From the NCBI GenBank assembly GCA_025201805.1, contig MU619370.1, positions 5,319 to 26,874 on the forward strand: a DNA stretch of 21,556 bases. The letters run 5' to 3'. This document shows positions 10,303 through 20,343 of this stretch, one piece after another. Source of the stretch: Parasitella parasitica. Taxonomy: Eukaryota; Mucoromycota; Mucoromycetes; Mucorales; Mucoraceae. The first letter of the stretch is position 1, and every line of letters begins with the position of its first letter. Below the pieces are notes generated by a model. It was given only the letters and a program-made list of their open reading frames with translations, had not been told where the DNA came from and ran no database searches. The position numbers were made by a program, and so were the translations under genes.

Positions 10303-11929
10303 ATGCGAGGTTGTTGTGCAGCATTACCGATACTCGTTTTGAGTCATATCATTATTACAGTGATAACCGTGTATTGCATTCAGCCAATAAAAGGACAATT
10401 AAGCTGTATTGGCAAATACCCACCTCACATCAATGTCGACAACGAATATTCAATACAAAATACATACAATATACCCCCACCTTCTATAGCAGACATCGAT
10501 GCCTCTGCTGATAGTAAACCATACATATTTGCAAAATCAATTCCAGTTTCTATTTCATTTCCCATTAAAAAGCTACATCAACCCGCACTGACTCACACTG
10601 ATGAAAATTATCGATGGAGATTCAGAATTCACAGTGCTGGCGCATTATCATTGAGTTTGATTTTTGATTCCTGGTGGCTGCCAGAGGGAGCTGAAGTCTA
10701 CGTCTATAATGATCAACAGGTTTGTTGCATTTGAGTACTTTAAAAAAGTGATTTAATAAGTTTTCTCACACACATAAACATTTAAAAGATCGTCTTGGGC
10801 GCATTTACAGCAGCATCCGCACATGACAAACGTACACACACATTTACAACTGCTCCATTACAAGGCAATTCTCTAGTGCTAGAATACGTCGCTCCATTTC
10901 GTGTGAATCAGTTGCCAAAAATACACATCAGTCGAGTCGTTTATGGGTATAAGCATGTCCCGTTCTTAGAATCACATTTAGAGCAAGAGTCGTACAGCGA
11001 CATAAACAAACATCAGCGCATTTTCTCTAAAAAAAACCAACATCATCACTCTGGCAAATGTAACATTGATTTGTCATGTGATGAAGCTGGTACTGACTGG
11101 TCGAAAGAGGCTAGATCAATAACAGTTTTATTAACAGACGAGAATCAAATGTATTGCACTGGCGTGCTACTGAATAATGCGCAGCACGACGGAAGGCAGT
11201 TGTTACTGACAGTAAGTGTACTAATTTCAATTAATACCAAAGACTCTTGACAATACCGTAGGCTTATCATTGCGCGAAATCCTCGAACCCTGCTACAGAT
11301 ATAGTCATGTTCAATCACCAAAGGCGTACATGCAATGGATACAATAAGAATAAATTCATGTCTTATTCAGACACTCTTCGTGGCTTAAAATGGCTAGGTA
11401 TTTCCCCTTGTAAAAGCTCTTGGATTATGCACACGTAAATACTCACATATTTACAGCCGGATCACCTATATCCGACTATGCATTACTAGAAATCGAGGAA
11501 CCCATCCCTAGTAAATTCAATGTCTACCTTGCAGGCTGGAGCACAAGTGAGATGCCTGAACCACCACTAGTAGGTATTCACCACCCAAGCGGTGATTTCA
11601 AAAAGTTGTCAATCTATAATGGGTATTTGCTTCCTGCGTGTTGGTCAGAATGTCCATGCAAAGGCCATTGGAAGGTGGAACGTTGGACGCGTGGTACAAC
11701 TGAACCCGGAAGCTCGGGATCTCCTTTATTTGATGCAAGCCATAGAGTAGTAGGACAGCTACATGGCGGCAGTGCATCGTGTTGGAATAAAAACGGCTAT
11801 GACATATATGGTTCGTTCAATACCTCTTGGGCAAACGAGTTGTGGGCATATTTGGATCCTCATAATCAAGTCATGACAACCGGTTCTATTCATATTGATG
11901 GTGTTTATCTAAATCATGTCAACAAGTGA
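10303..11929 (+). CDS. Secreted lysyl-endopeptidase-like serine protease (Lys-C type)
   Basis: Exons 10303-10719, 10789-11211, 11262-11397 and 11457-11929 give 482 residues. Residues 1-32 form a hydrophobic signal peptide (LPILVLSHIIITVITVYCI core) and about 33-225 a propeptide. The protease domain runs from about 226 to the end. The triad is His283 in TAYHC, Asp332 in SDYALLE and Ser412 in EPGSSGSP. From memory of Achromobacter protease I (Lys-C), all six of its cysteines have counterparts (230, 236, 262, 284, 304, 434). So do its lysine-binding Asp225 (Asp441 in GYDIYGSF), Trp169 (Trp388) and His210 (His428 in GQLHGG). Lys-specific cleavage outside the cell is therefore predicted. Extra cysteines (387, 391, 393) lie in ACWSECPCKGHW. 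The second intron ends one codon before the catalytic-His motif. The ATG at 10303 has a good context (ATCACC). The bacterial C-terminal extension is absent. Confidence 0.92.
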
Positions 11930-12854
11930 GTTCTTAGCTGTCAAATTGAACAGAAAATTACATTTTTGATCATTTTTAAACTTAAATTGCAAAATAAAAA
12001 AAATAAAAAGTGATGTTTTGCCAGGTTTAGGTTCATAATGCCGTTAGTAATACCGTTGATTATGCATCGTTTGTAACTCTTAAGAAATGTGCACATTAAA
12101 CGTAAACTATTGCTAATGAATGTAAAAACTTTTACTTGTGTTATGGTTTTAATTTTGTATAACATTGTAACTTGCGTAACTGAAAGAAAATTGTGTTTTT
12201 TAGCCGAAAATCTATGGTTTATATTGTTATTACCCCACATACCGTAATAAAAATATATCAAAATTAAAATATAACAAAAACCGCCATTTGAAGGACAATT
12301 TTAATTTTCTTTTGTAAACCCTCACAAAAAATTGCTAGAAATCGATGGTTTTTTTAGTAGAAAACATATCAGGTATCTGGAGCCATTCGGTATAGTCCTG
12401 AGCAATTGATTAGTCACCGAAGTTGTGTAAAAGAAGCAAACTAGTTATTACAAAATGTTAAATGTTCAGTCATACGTCGCACTGCACCCGCTCATTTGAT
12501 AGATGTGTAAAGTCAAGTAAACAAGTATTTTAGTATACGATCTCCGGACAGATTCAATCATAGAGAAGATGTATGCATAGATAATAACCAACCATTTGTA
12601 ACAGCCAGTGCAAAGGCTAGAAGGGATTAATAGCTAATTTTTATTCGCAACTCTAAAAAGGTCTTGACCCAATTGACAGCATGCAAATCAATATGTAAAC
12701 AATTGTTTTCTCCCATCTTGTGGCTATTTAGTAAGAGAGTATTTTGTTTTTAGTAAATGAATCACTCCTAAATGACTAGCTTCCATGAAAAAGGTCCCTT
12801 GATTGTCTTGGCATTAAAGAGGGGTGATGGTGGGGATGATGAGAACTATTTTAT
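11930..12854. other. Convergent intergenic region, AT-rich
   Basis: About 925 bp between two convergent stop codons. It includes A-rich and T-rich runs and two loosely similar segments (near 12202-12226 and 12332-12356, both with a GAAA-ATC-ATGGTTT pattern). Open frames here are AT-driven and look non-coding. An alternative last exon of the minus-strand gene could use 12845-12768. Confidence 0.45.
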
Positions 12855-14456
12855 TCAGTCAAATGCACACGTAGAGGTAAAGACCACCTTTTCAATCAGT
12901 AGAATGCTATCGATGGTACGAGTTGATTTGAGAAAGATGGAACGCTGTAAATAATAATGATCCCAAATAGACACTGGAAAGTCTACATTGTGCATGTCTA
13001 ATGCCAGTCTGAACTGAATGTAGCAGGCAGCCACTTTAAATAATTTGGCTATAGTAGGAGACTGCTCACAGGGGAACACTTCAAACACTGCATCACCCAA
13101 TAAAGATTGGTAAATTTCAAGCCAAACAGCTTGGCTCATTTGATTGATGTGGTTTTGAAACTTGCATAGAGGAAAATTATCAGTTTGCAATGGCAGCTGC
13201 TTTAATCCAATTTAGACTTACTTGGCTGTCGTCATTATATGCTGTACGTGCATATAGAATCAATTGGATAAGGCTGTAAACAATAAAGCTTATGTACATT
13301 GGATGTGCTATCTGTAAAGATTGCAGACACTCTCTAAAGGTCTTTTCAAATTCTTGTTGGTTTGAAATGGAAGACGAACATATATCAAAAGCGATCGCTT
13401 GCGATGACTGAATTTCTAAACGGTCTATCTGATTAAAATGGTAAATATACTCAGGTTATATTTATGTGATAAAAAAGAAAATTTGTATACCTCCAGGTTC
13501 CATAATGCTCTTTCTGTTAATTGTACAACAACATTGAACTTTGCATGTAAGGGCGAGTGTAAAGCAAGGCTCAAGAGTTCGATCCAAGTATCCGAAAACT
13601 AAAACAGCTTAATACTTCTTAAATAACCTTCAAGGTCAATCGTAACTTTACTTGGAAACATTCATTACTATCCTTGAATCGTAGCGGCTTCATTTTTGAC
13701 CCAAATAAGATGTTAAATAGCGAAAACCTATGAAAATAAAGGTTAGATAAAGCCGTATGATGAATTGGAAGTAATTTGTCACCGAATAGTCACTTCCAAC
13801 GCTTGTTCTGTGTTGCACTCTAAAAATTCTATTGGAAAATCGCTAGGATTTCGAATATAGCTTTCAATCAAATCATCACAGTTCTGCAAGCTATTATCAA
13901 CATATCGAATAATGTGATTAGTGTCCAATTTTAAATACAAAAAATTAATTTTACATTCTCTTGCTTTTTTCTAGCGATAATGAATCCAATTCTTTTTGCC
14001 AAGATAGACTAGCTAAAGGAGCACATTGATCTAAAATAGAATATAATACATGATATATTTCAATATCGTCCAAATCTTGCCTAGTATTACGAATCTATTA
14101 TACTTTTTTTTACAAAAACTGACGGTTTTACTATAAATGGACAAATTACGGACCTTCAAACAATATGAAAACATTATGGTACGGGCTTCACCCACAACAT
14201 ACATCAAATCTTTCTCATTATCGGCTAAATACTTTAGAAAGTATATACTAAAACATGTCAACGTAACGATTGGCTCGATGTTTAGAGGATGATCGACTAA
14301 ATGCCTAAGGAAAATAAGGCTAAAATTTTCGAATATTGCCGGATCTGCAGTTAAATGTTGGCTGATTTGCACTATAGATTCGTGATTATTCATCAGACTG
14401 GGTAGCATCTGTGCAAATGCGTTTTTGCTCGAGAAAAGTGTAGATCTAGCATGCAT
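12855..14456 (-). CDS. Unrecognised helical-repeat-like protein
   Basis: Seven exons join in frame: 14456-14154, 14094-13955, 13890-13783, 13727-13652, 13598-13491, 13428-13222 and 13160-12855, for 415 residues from the ATG at 14456. All six introns are GT-AG and 53-64 nt long, like the rest of the window. The protein is rich in amphipathic Leu/Ile/Phe helices, such as NFSLIFLRHLVDH, LTCFSIYFLKYLADNEKDL and YISFIVYSLIQLILYA. This suggests an alpha-solenoid (HEAT/ARM-like) fold, but I recognise no family. Both ends are uncertain. The frame is open for 20 codons before the ATG (GCAKIRILN just before it) and is preceded by a TATACAG acceptor, so an upstream exon is likely. At the 3' end, an intron at 12846-12887 would extend the product to a stop at 12768. 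It is divergent from the AT-hook gene. Confidence 0.65.
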
Positions 14457-14781
14457 GTTTAATATTCTAATCTTGGCGCAGCCATTGTGATACTCTACGG
14501 AAGCATGGATCTCATTTCTGTATACAAATTAGTCGCGTGTGTTTCCAAAGTTCTACGAGAATAAAAGGATGTCTTTGGAGTTATAATGAGGTTGAGAATG
14601 TAATGATTATTGTGGACATTTGGTGTGACTGACTACATGAGAAGGTAAGAAGGGAAGTTTCCCTGAATTCTTTTTATTTTATTTGCCAAAGATGGTAAAA
14701 TAAGACCAAAAGTATAAATTAAATAATTTCTTCTTTCTCTTTTCCTCTTCTTCTTTCATACTTTTTTCTCTATTACAAACT
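14457..14781. promoter_or_regulatory. Divergent promoter region with pyrimidine tract
   Basis: This 325-bp gap lies between two divergent genes. The plus-strand side ends in a strong CT-rich tract (about 14728-14774, TTCTTTCTCTTTTCCTCTTC), typical of fungal core promoters and 5' leaders. The minus-strand side probably contains a 5' exon of the helical protein gene (see the open frame before 14456). Confidence 0.5.
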
Positions 14782-15729
14782 ATGGGGCAGCAGATCGAAT
14801 TTTTCTTACATCCTCCATCACCCATATGCTCAGCCTCTCTGTCCAATAATCACAGTAATGCTGTAACATCTGATAGCCAAAATAGCTGCACTTTACCGCC
14901 TGTCAGTTCCTTGCTACAGTGCAATCAGCGACAAAATGAAGACGATCCCACCGATTTACCATCACTTTGCTTGCCAACTCCCTCATTATCATCCTCTAGC
15001 TCATTGCTAGAACCTGTTGAGCCCTATTCATCCACATTAAATGACAATAGCTCCTCCCCATCTCTTTCTCCATTTATGGGTTCGCTCTCGCTTGACTCTC
15101 CGCCGCAATCATCCCCTCAAACATCGCCGTACCCTACTCACCGACTTTTATTACCACCTCCTACCAATACCAGACGTTGTCGATCGCTCTCTAATGCCTC
15201 CACCAATTCGTCAAACTCTAATTTTTCCTATTCATCAATAACAAGCAATCGTAGATTATCCGATCCGCCAATGTACTCTGATTCATCATTTACATCCGAA
15301 CCTTACATTGCTAAACGAAGAAGAGGCAGGCCTCCAAATACGTCTCGTCCACAGTTAACTCAACGTGACAACTGGACTTTTGTCACTCCCACAGTATGCG
15401 ATGTAAAGCAAGCAAAAGAGGTTGAGCAAGATCGGCCTCAACAGCAGATGCATCATATGCAAAAAGAGAGTAAAGAGGATAATTTTATGGTTCTGCATTG
15501 GCCTACCTCACCGGTTATGGGAACAGGATCAAAGGATGAAATACAACAACAAGGACAAAATACATTTACAAATACAACTATGGATACAACACTTAGTATG
15601 CCTAAAAAGAAAAGAGGCAGAAAACCAAAAATGCAATTAGCTGGTAACTTCTGCTTCGTTTGGCGGGATCTGACCGCTAGACGAGGTACGAACAAAAAGA
15701 AACCAACTCCCGCTATTGCGAAGCCTTGA
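14782..15729 (+). CDS. AT-hook DNA-binding protein
   Basis: This uninterrupted gene encodes 315 residues. Two AT-hooks are visible: KRRRGRPP (178-185) and KKKRGRKPK (275-283). The RGRP/RGRK core inserts into the minor groove of AT-rich DNA, so a nuclear chromatin or transcription role is expected. Residues 1-175 are low-complexity, rich in Ser, Pro and Asn, with many SP dipeptides that could be MAPK or CDK targets. Between the hooks is a Gln-rich linker (KEVEQDRPQQQMHHMQKE). The C-terminus has a distinct ordered-looking patch, GNFCFVWRDLTARRGTNKKK (288-307), unlike the rest and probably a conserved interaction or DNA-binding motif. The start ATG follows a CT-rich leader. No introns were needed. 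The exact family is not recognised; two hooks exclude a confident HMGA assignment. Confidence 0.85.
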   Translation: MGQQIEFFLHPPSPICSASLSNNHSNAVTSDSQNSCTLPPVSSLLQCNQRQNEDDPTDLPSLCLPTPSLSSSSSLLEPVEPYSSTLNDNSSSPSLSPFMGSLSLDSPPQSSPQTSPYPTHRLLLPPPTNTRRCRSLSNASTNSSNSNFSYSSITSNRRLSDPPMYSDSSFTSEPYIAKRRRGRPPNTSRPQLTQRDNWTFVTPTVCDVKQAKEVEQDRPQQQMHHMQKESKEDNFMVLHWPTSPVMGTGSKDEIQQQGQNTFTNTTMDTTLSMPKKKRGRKPKMQLAGNFCFVWRDLTARRGTNKKKPTPAIAKP

Positions 15730-16394
15730 TTTTCTCTTTGTTGCTCTGTACCATATATACATATATCCTCTCCTTAATTTTATATTCATTTAATACCTCA
15801 ATTTCACTCCTTTTTCAAGTTTAGTGTTTTCTCAAATATGTTTATATTTCTTTATCCTTTAAGCTGTATTGTTGATTTTATTCCCATTTATATACATATT
15901 TTGTTTACCTAGATAAAATGTTCTATGTAATAGATAGTTTGTTCTCCTGATTTGCATGTGTCATATTCTTGGCAAATTCTATACATGTGCCTCATCGTTG
16001 CTGTTTTTATGTATTCCTGTCAATTATGTAAATAAACCGAAATTTTTATTTACTATAATAGTAGAGGGGTTTTTTTTTGGACCTGAAGCCCTTTTTATTT
16101 ATTTACGTTTAACGTTGCGCACAGACGATGATCTTTTTTGCCAAGATAAATGAGGGGCTATTTCCTCAAATGTGTATAGTAATCATCGCACGACTATCCC
16201 ACCCTTGGAGTATATAAATGCCTTAGAAATTACTGTAAAAGCAGGAGGACAAAAACATTTAAGTCGTTGGTGGTTATGTTTACATAAGCGTGAGATTTAT
16301 ATGGATATTTAGAAAAAAATTATACGCTCTTCGTGCAACAACATGTATATTAGAGGTCAAACGTTAATTTCCCATTTTGAAGTAGATACCTGAG

Positions 16395-16418
16395 TTTTTT
16401 TTTTTTTTTTTTTTTTTT
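16395..16418 (+). repeat. Poly-T tract (24 T)
   Basis: An uninterrupted run of 24 thymines with no structured or GC-richer sequence in front of it. Possible origins are a poly(dA:dT) nucleosome-excluding element or the tail of an old retroposed insertion on the minus strand. Confidence 0.9.
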
Positions 16419-16869
16419 CGGTTGCCAAGTTACTGTGAATAAGCCTCTATTTTATTAAACACTTGATTGCTAGATTCATATGTACATGAAAACTATTTTT
16501 GAATAATAACTTGCATAATAACGGGGTGGATGTGAAGCTGGCAACATCAAGGTAACAAGGTGTAATGACTCATCAACCAATCAACCTCATGCAAAATTGG
16601 AGTATTTGTAACCAAAATATACAAAATATATATCTCACGTTGCTATATCTAGTAATCTATACTTTACAATGTCTGATATCTCATTTAAATTCTGTAAAAA
16701 TATATGAAAAAAGATGGCAAGATATAACTGATTTAACTGATATGATATATTTCCACATCATGGACTGCATAATCTGCTTTCGATCGTGTTATAAAGTGTC
16801 GTAAATCACGATTATCGATAAAAGAAAGCGGGGTAGGACTAATTGACCGCCGTTACAAATGAATGCTGT

Positions 16870-16880
16870 TATATATAAAA
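16870..16880 (+). promoter_or_regulatory. TATA box of the malic enzyme gene
   Basis: TATATATAAAA lies 78-88 bp upstream of the ATG at 16958 and is followed by a CT-rich leader (CATCCTTCCTTCTTCTC). Position and context fit an RNA polymerase II core promoter. Confidence 0.6.
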
Positions 16881-16957
16881 GTCTAAATCTCTAATTTTGC
16901 GTCTTCCATCCTTCCTTCTTCTCTAACTTTGATTAAATCTCTTTTATACATCCCGTC

Positions 16958-19189
16958 ATGTTATCCACAAGATCATTATCAAAAAATTTAACATCATTTT
17001 TGCGTCAAGGTCGCAACCTTGCTCACCGTAATTATGGTCTTCCTGCTTCAGCTATTGGTCTTGGAACCGATCCTAGAAAAGATAAAAACATCCAGTTAAC
17101 ACCTTTAAGGGGTGTCAACATCATTCATGATCCATTACTTTCAAAGGGTAAACTTCATGTCAAGAAATTGATCTCATGTCAAACATTAACATGTTTGTTT
17201 TCTTGATTGTTAGGCACTGCTTTTAGTATTGCAGAAAGAGAGCGTCTTTCCATTCGTGGTTTAGTTCCTCCCCGTTGTCAAGAAATGGAAAAGCAACTGT
17301 TACGTATCAAACGTAATTTAGACGCTTTGGAGACTCCTTTAGCCAAGTTTGTCTTTTTGTCTGCCCTTCAAGACCGTAACGAAACATTGTTTTACAAACT
17401 ATTGATCAACTACTTGGATGAATTGTCTGGCATCATTTATACCCCTACTGGTAAATATTTTTAAGGGTGGGTTAGCTGTGTTTATATAATTCCCTCAGCA
17501 ACCCTAGTTTTACCCATTTTCTCCCGTTGTTTGTTTATGTATAACTAAAAATTTCTATATTTTCTTTTGCGTGAATAGTTGGTGAAGCCTGTTTGATGTC
17601 TCACTCCATCTACCGTCGCTCTCGTGGTATGTACTTTTCTTCTCAGGACAGAGGAGCAATGTCTGCTATGGTTCACAATTGGCCTCATGATGAAGTGGAT
17701 GTCATTGTTGTCACAGACGGTTCTCGTGTTTTAGGTTTGGGTGATCTAGGCGCAAATGGTATGCAGATTCCTATCGGTAAACTTAGTTTGGTAATATATT
17801 CTTGGCTTGTTTAAATGGGCTCCCTGTATTAACTTTCCCTTCTTTTCTAGTATGTTGCCGCCGGTGGTATCCGTCCTCGTTCAGTCCTTCCTGTTGTCTT
17901 AGATGTTGGCACTAATAACGAGTCTTTATTACATGATCCTCTTTACCTTGGAATGGGCCATCCTAGATTAGACGGTGAAGAATATTATTCTTTTGTTGAT
18001 GAATGGGTTACAGCTGTCCATAGCAGATGGCCTAGTAAGTATAATATATTATCACTTTTGTTTTATGTACGGCATAATAACTTTGGATTGCTAGATGCCC
18101 TTATCCAATTTGAGGATTTCAAGTATCCGCACGCCTACAACTTGTTGAATAAATGTAAGTACAACTAATTGATGGTATGATAAAAAACGAGGGCTTATAC
18201 TTAGTTTATAAACAGATCAGGATAAGATTACCTGCTTCAACGATGACATCCAATCCACTTCTGCTATTACGTTGGCCGGGATTCTTGCATCCCTCAAAGC
18301 CCGTGGGCGTTCTCAAGACACTCTTAACGAAGAACGTATTATCTGTGTTGGAGCTGGCTCCGCAGGCGTTGGTGTTTGTGAAGGTATTGTCGATGCTATG
18401 GTCGCCCAAGGTAGAGTTAACTCCCGTGATGAGGCATACTCTCGTATTTGGATGCTGGACCAACATGGCCTTCTTGGTAATCCTGCATTAAACATGAGCG
18501 ATCCTCAATCTATTGTCGGTGGTGGTGAAAGAATGAGTAAACTTGATGAACGTCAAAAATGTTATGTCAAGGCCGACATGTCGGATCGTCTTAGTCTTGA
18601 GGAAGTTGTTGAACAAGTGAAGCCTACTGTTATTTTGGGTTTAACTGGTGTTCCTGGTGTATTTAGCGAGAAGGCTATTCGCACTATGGCCAAATATCAA
18701 GAGAAACCTATTGTTTTTCCCTTGAGTAATCCTGATACCCGTGCTGAATGTACTGCCGAGGAAGCCTTCAAGTGGACTGACGGTCGCGCTATCTTTGCTT
18801 CTGGCAGTCCTTTCCCTGATGTCAACTTACCGAATGGTCGTGTTGGTAGAACTAATCAATGTAACAACTCTTACAGTTTCCCAGGTCTCGGTCTTGGTAT
18901 TACTGTTTCAAGAGCTAGTCGTGTCACCCCCAACATGTTTTTGGAAACTGCAAAAACTATTGCTGACATGGCCAGTCCTCAACAATTAAAGGAAGGCACT
19001 CTTTTCCCTGGCGTGCATTATTTGCGTGATGTTGCTTTGGCTGTTGGTACTCGTGTCTGTGAAGTTGCTTTTGATGAAGGTGTTGCTACTGCTGTGCTCA
19101 AAGAGGGCGAGATGCTGAGTGATGTTGTTGAAGGTTCTATGTTTGTTCCTGAATACGTTCCTTTGGTTCACGCTCCTAACGCTCATTAA
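16958..19189 (+). CDS. mae1: NAD-type malic enzyme, mitochondrial
   Basis: Exons 16958-17147, 17214-17450, 17579-17790, 17851-18034, 18095-18154 and 18216-19189 give 618 residues. The enzyme decarboxylates malate to pyruvate with reduction of NAD(P). Residues 1-27 are basic, Ser/Leu-rich and free of acidic residues, which fits a mitochondrial presequence. Motifs in order: YTPTVGEAC (139-147), [16 protein letters not shown] with the catalytic Lys210, metal ligands Glu281/Asp282 in FEDF and Asp305 in FNDDIQ, Rossmann loop GAGSAGVG (340-347), and [10 protein letters not shown]. The length matches fungal mitochondrial malic enzymes. NAD preference is inferred from overall similarity, not tested. 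After FNDDIQ it has STS where animal and yeast enzymes have GT. Introns are 60-66 nt except the second (128 nt). Confidence 0.97.
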
Positions 19190-19451
19190 GTTGCTTTATT
19201 TATCAACTTCCTTTTCTATTTAATTTATCATATTATTTTAATAATTATATAGCTCATTCAATTGCTAATATAGACAGTATTTTTTTTTTTAAAAAAAAAA
19301 CCCCCCACAAACCATGCTAGATGTCAACATAAACTATTTTATCTTCTCAAATTTTTTGCAAATTAGAGCACCCGTCGTAGTATGAGTAACCTATTTAAAC
19401 TCGAGCTAGTAGTCTTCATAATATATATGAGCTACCTCTAACCCCGAATAA

Positions 19452-19596
19452 CAGTGGAAAGACTTAACCTTCGCTTCGCTATGGCGACTTCTCTCGACCT
19501 TCATTCCAATAGGAGGTGCACCTCTTGAGCTTCCGGTAGCGGGCAGTCTCACGAAGCGCAATGCTAATCGAAGAGTTTTTTTTTTTTTTTTTTTTT
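19452..19596 (+). ncRNA. Candidate RNA polymerase III transcript ending in T21
   Basis: A GC-richer island of about 125 nt sits in AT-rich DNA and stops exactly at a run of 21 T (19576-19596), the normal Pol III terminator form. TATATAT at 19422-19428 lies about 25-30 bp upstream of the assumed start. Pairing potential is evident: CGCTTCG (19472-19478) with CGAAGCG (19552-19558), and the self-complementary GAGGTGCACCTC (19513-19524). It does not match 5S, SRP, RNase P/MRP or U6 as I know them. Start point and transcription are inferred; a retroposed element with its poly-A on the other strand is an alternative. Confidence 0.3.
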
Positions 19597-19913
19597 GGCA
19601 GACATTGTTACTTTTCAAATACTCCAAGTTAATATGAATAGGATGGTTCGATTGGATCGACAACATTCGACAAATCCATTTGCAATCCCTAGTATTGCAA
19701 ATTTTTCTCAAATGATATTATTACATTTCTTAAGAACAAAGATGTTACAAACTTTCCAACAGCTGGCTGATCTTTAGTAATATCTCTTGCATCCATAGAA
19801 ATTTAATAGCGATGAAAACGGTAACCATAATTCTTATTCTGACTACGTTGCTAAGGCAGCCATTTCTGGATCGGAATTAATGTCGATGATATTTGGAGAA
19901 ACAGTATAGAATG

Positions 19914-20343
19914 TTATATAGATTCACTGAAAAACAAAAAATTAAATAATCAAAACAATAAATGTCAACCGCTGTGCCAGAAAGACATAAGATTAAGCAA
20001 TTAATAGATTTTAATTATTTGTATACAATGACAAGGAATAAGCTATTAATGTACTATATAACATATATTTAACTTGGTATGACACGCCAAGTTCAATGCT
20101 TAACCTCGATGACAAATAGTGCTATAATAGATATAATTTAGTATAAAAAGATGGCATTTTCTTATCAATAAAGCCAGTAGTATTTGTATCTAATTTATTT
20201 TTATAAAGTTATACATTTTTAGAGCAGATTAAATTCATATAACCTCTACGCATAACATCAAATTGATAAAGGTATAGGTTTTATTATCAAATCGACAGGT
20301 GTATAAACCTCCACTTCATCTACTGACAGGTAGATGAACCTTT
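19914..20343 (+). repeat. Dispersed repeat, right copy, split in two blocks
   Basis: Block A (19914-19968) and block B (20263-20343) match 620-667 and 668-750 respectively. About 290 nt of unrelated sequence separates them here but not in the left copy. Block B contains a perfect hairpin, TTCATCTAC-TGACAG-GTAGATGAA (20315-20338), and a repeated GACAGGTNNATNAACCT motif (20294-20310 and 20325-20341). The hairpin is degraded in the left copy. No coding potential or target-site duplication was identified. Confidence 0.6.

Larger units (their letters stand above)
15730..16957. other. Intergenic region upstream of the malic enzyme gene
   Basis: About 1.2 kb of AT-rich DNA. It has a pure run of 24 T at 16395-16418, a TATAAAT-containing segment near 16210-16217 and the malic enzyme TATA box at 16870. 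A plus-strand frame of 79 codons (16565-16804) is rich in Ile, Leu and Tyr from AT bias and shows no family signal. I see no RNA gene or repeat copy. Confidence 0.45.

Noticed and set aside
11941-12261. Minus-strand frame of 106 codons after the protease
   Set aside because: Rich in Phe, Ile, Asn and Lys as expected of random AT-rich DNA; no splice or family support.
13161-13221. A 25-nt version of intron 6 in the helical protein gene (acceptor AAAGCAG)
   Set aside because: 25 nt is too short for splicing; the 61-nt version keeps the same frame, has a branch-like ACTGATAAT and matches other intron sizes.
16565-16804. Plus-strand frame of 79 codons before the malic enzyme gene
   Set aside because: AT-driven composition, no recognisable motif, lies in the promoter region.
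19550-19575. Minus-strand string resembling part of U6 snRNA (GATTAGCAT, TGCGC, TTCGTGA in order)
   Set aside because: Most of U6 is missing, including its 5' stem and ACAGAGA box, and the order could be chance in a short GC-rich segment.
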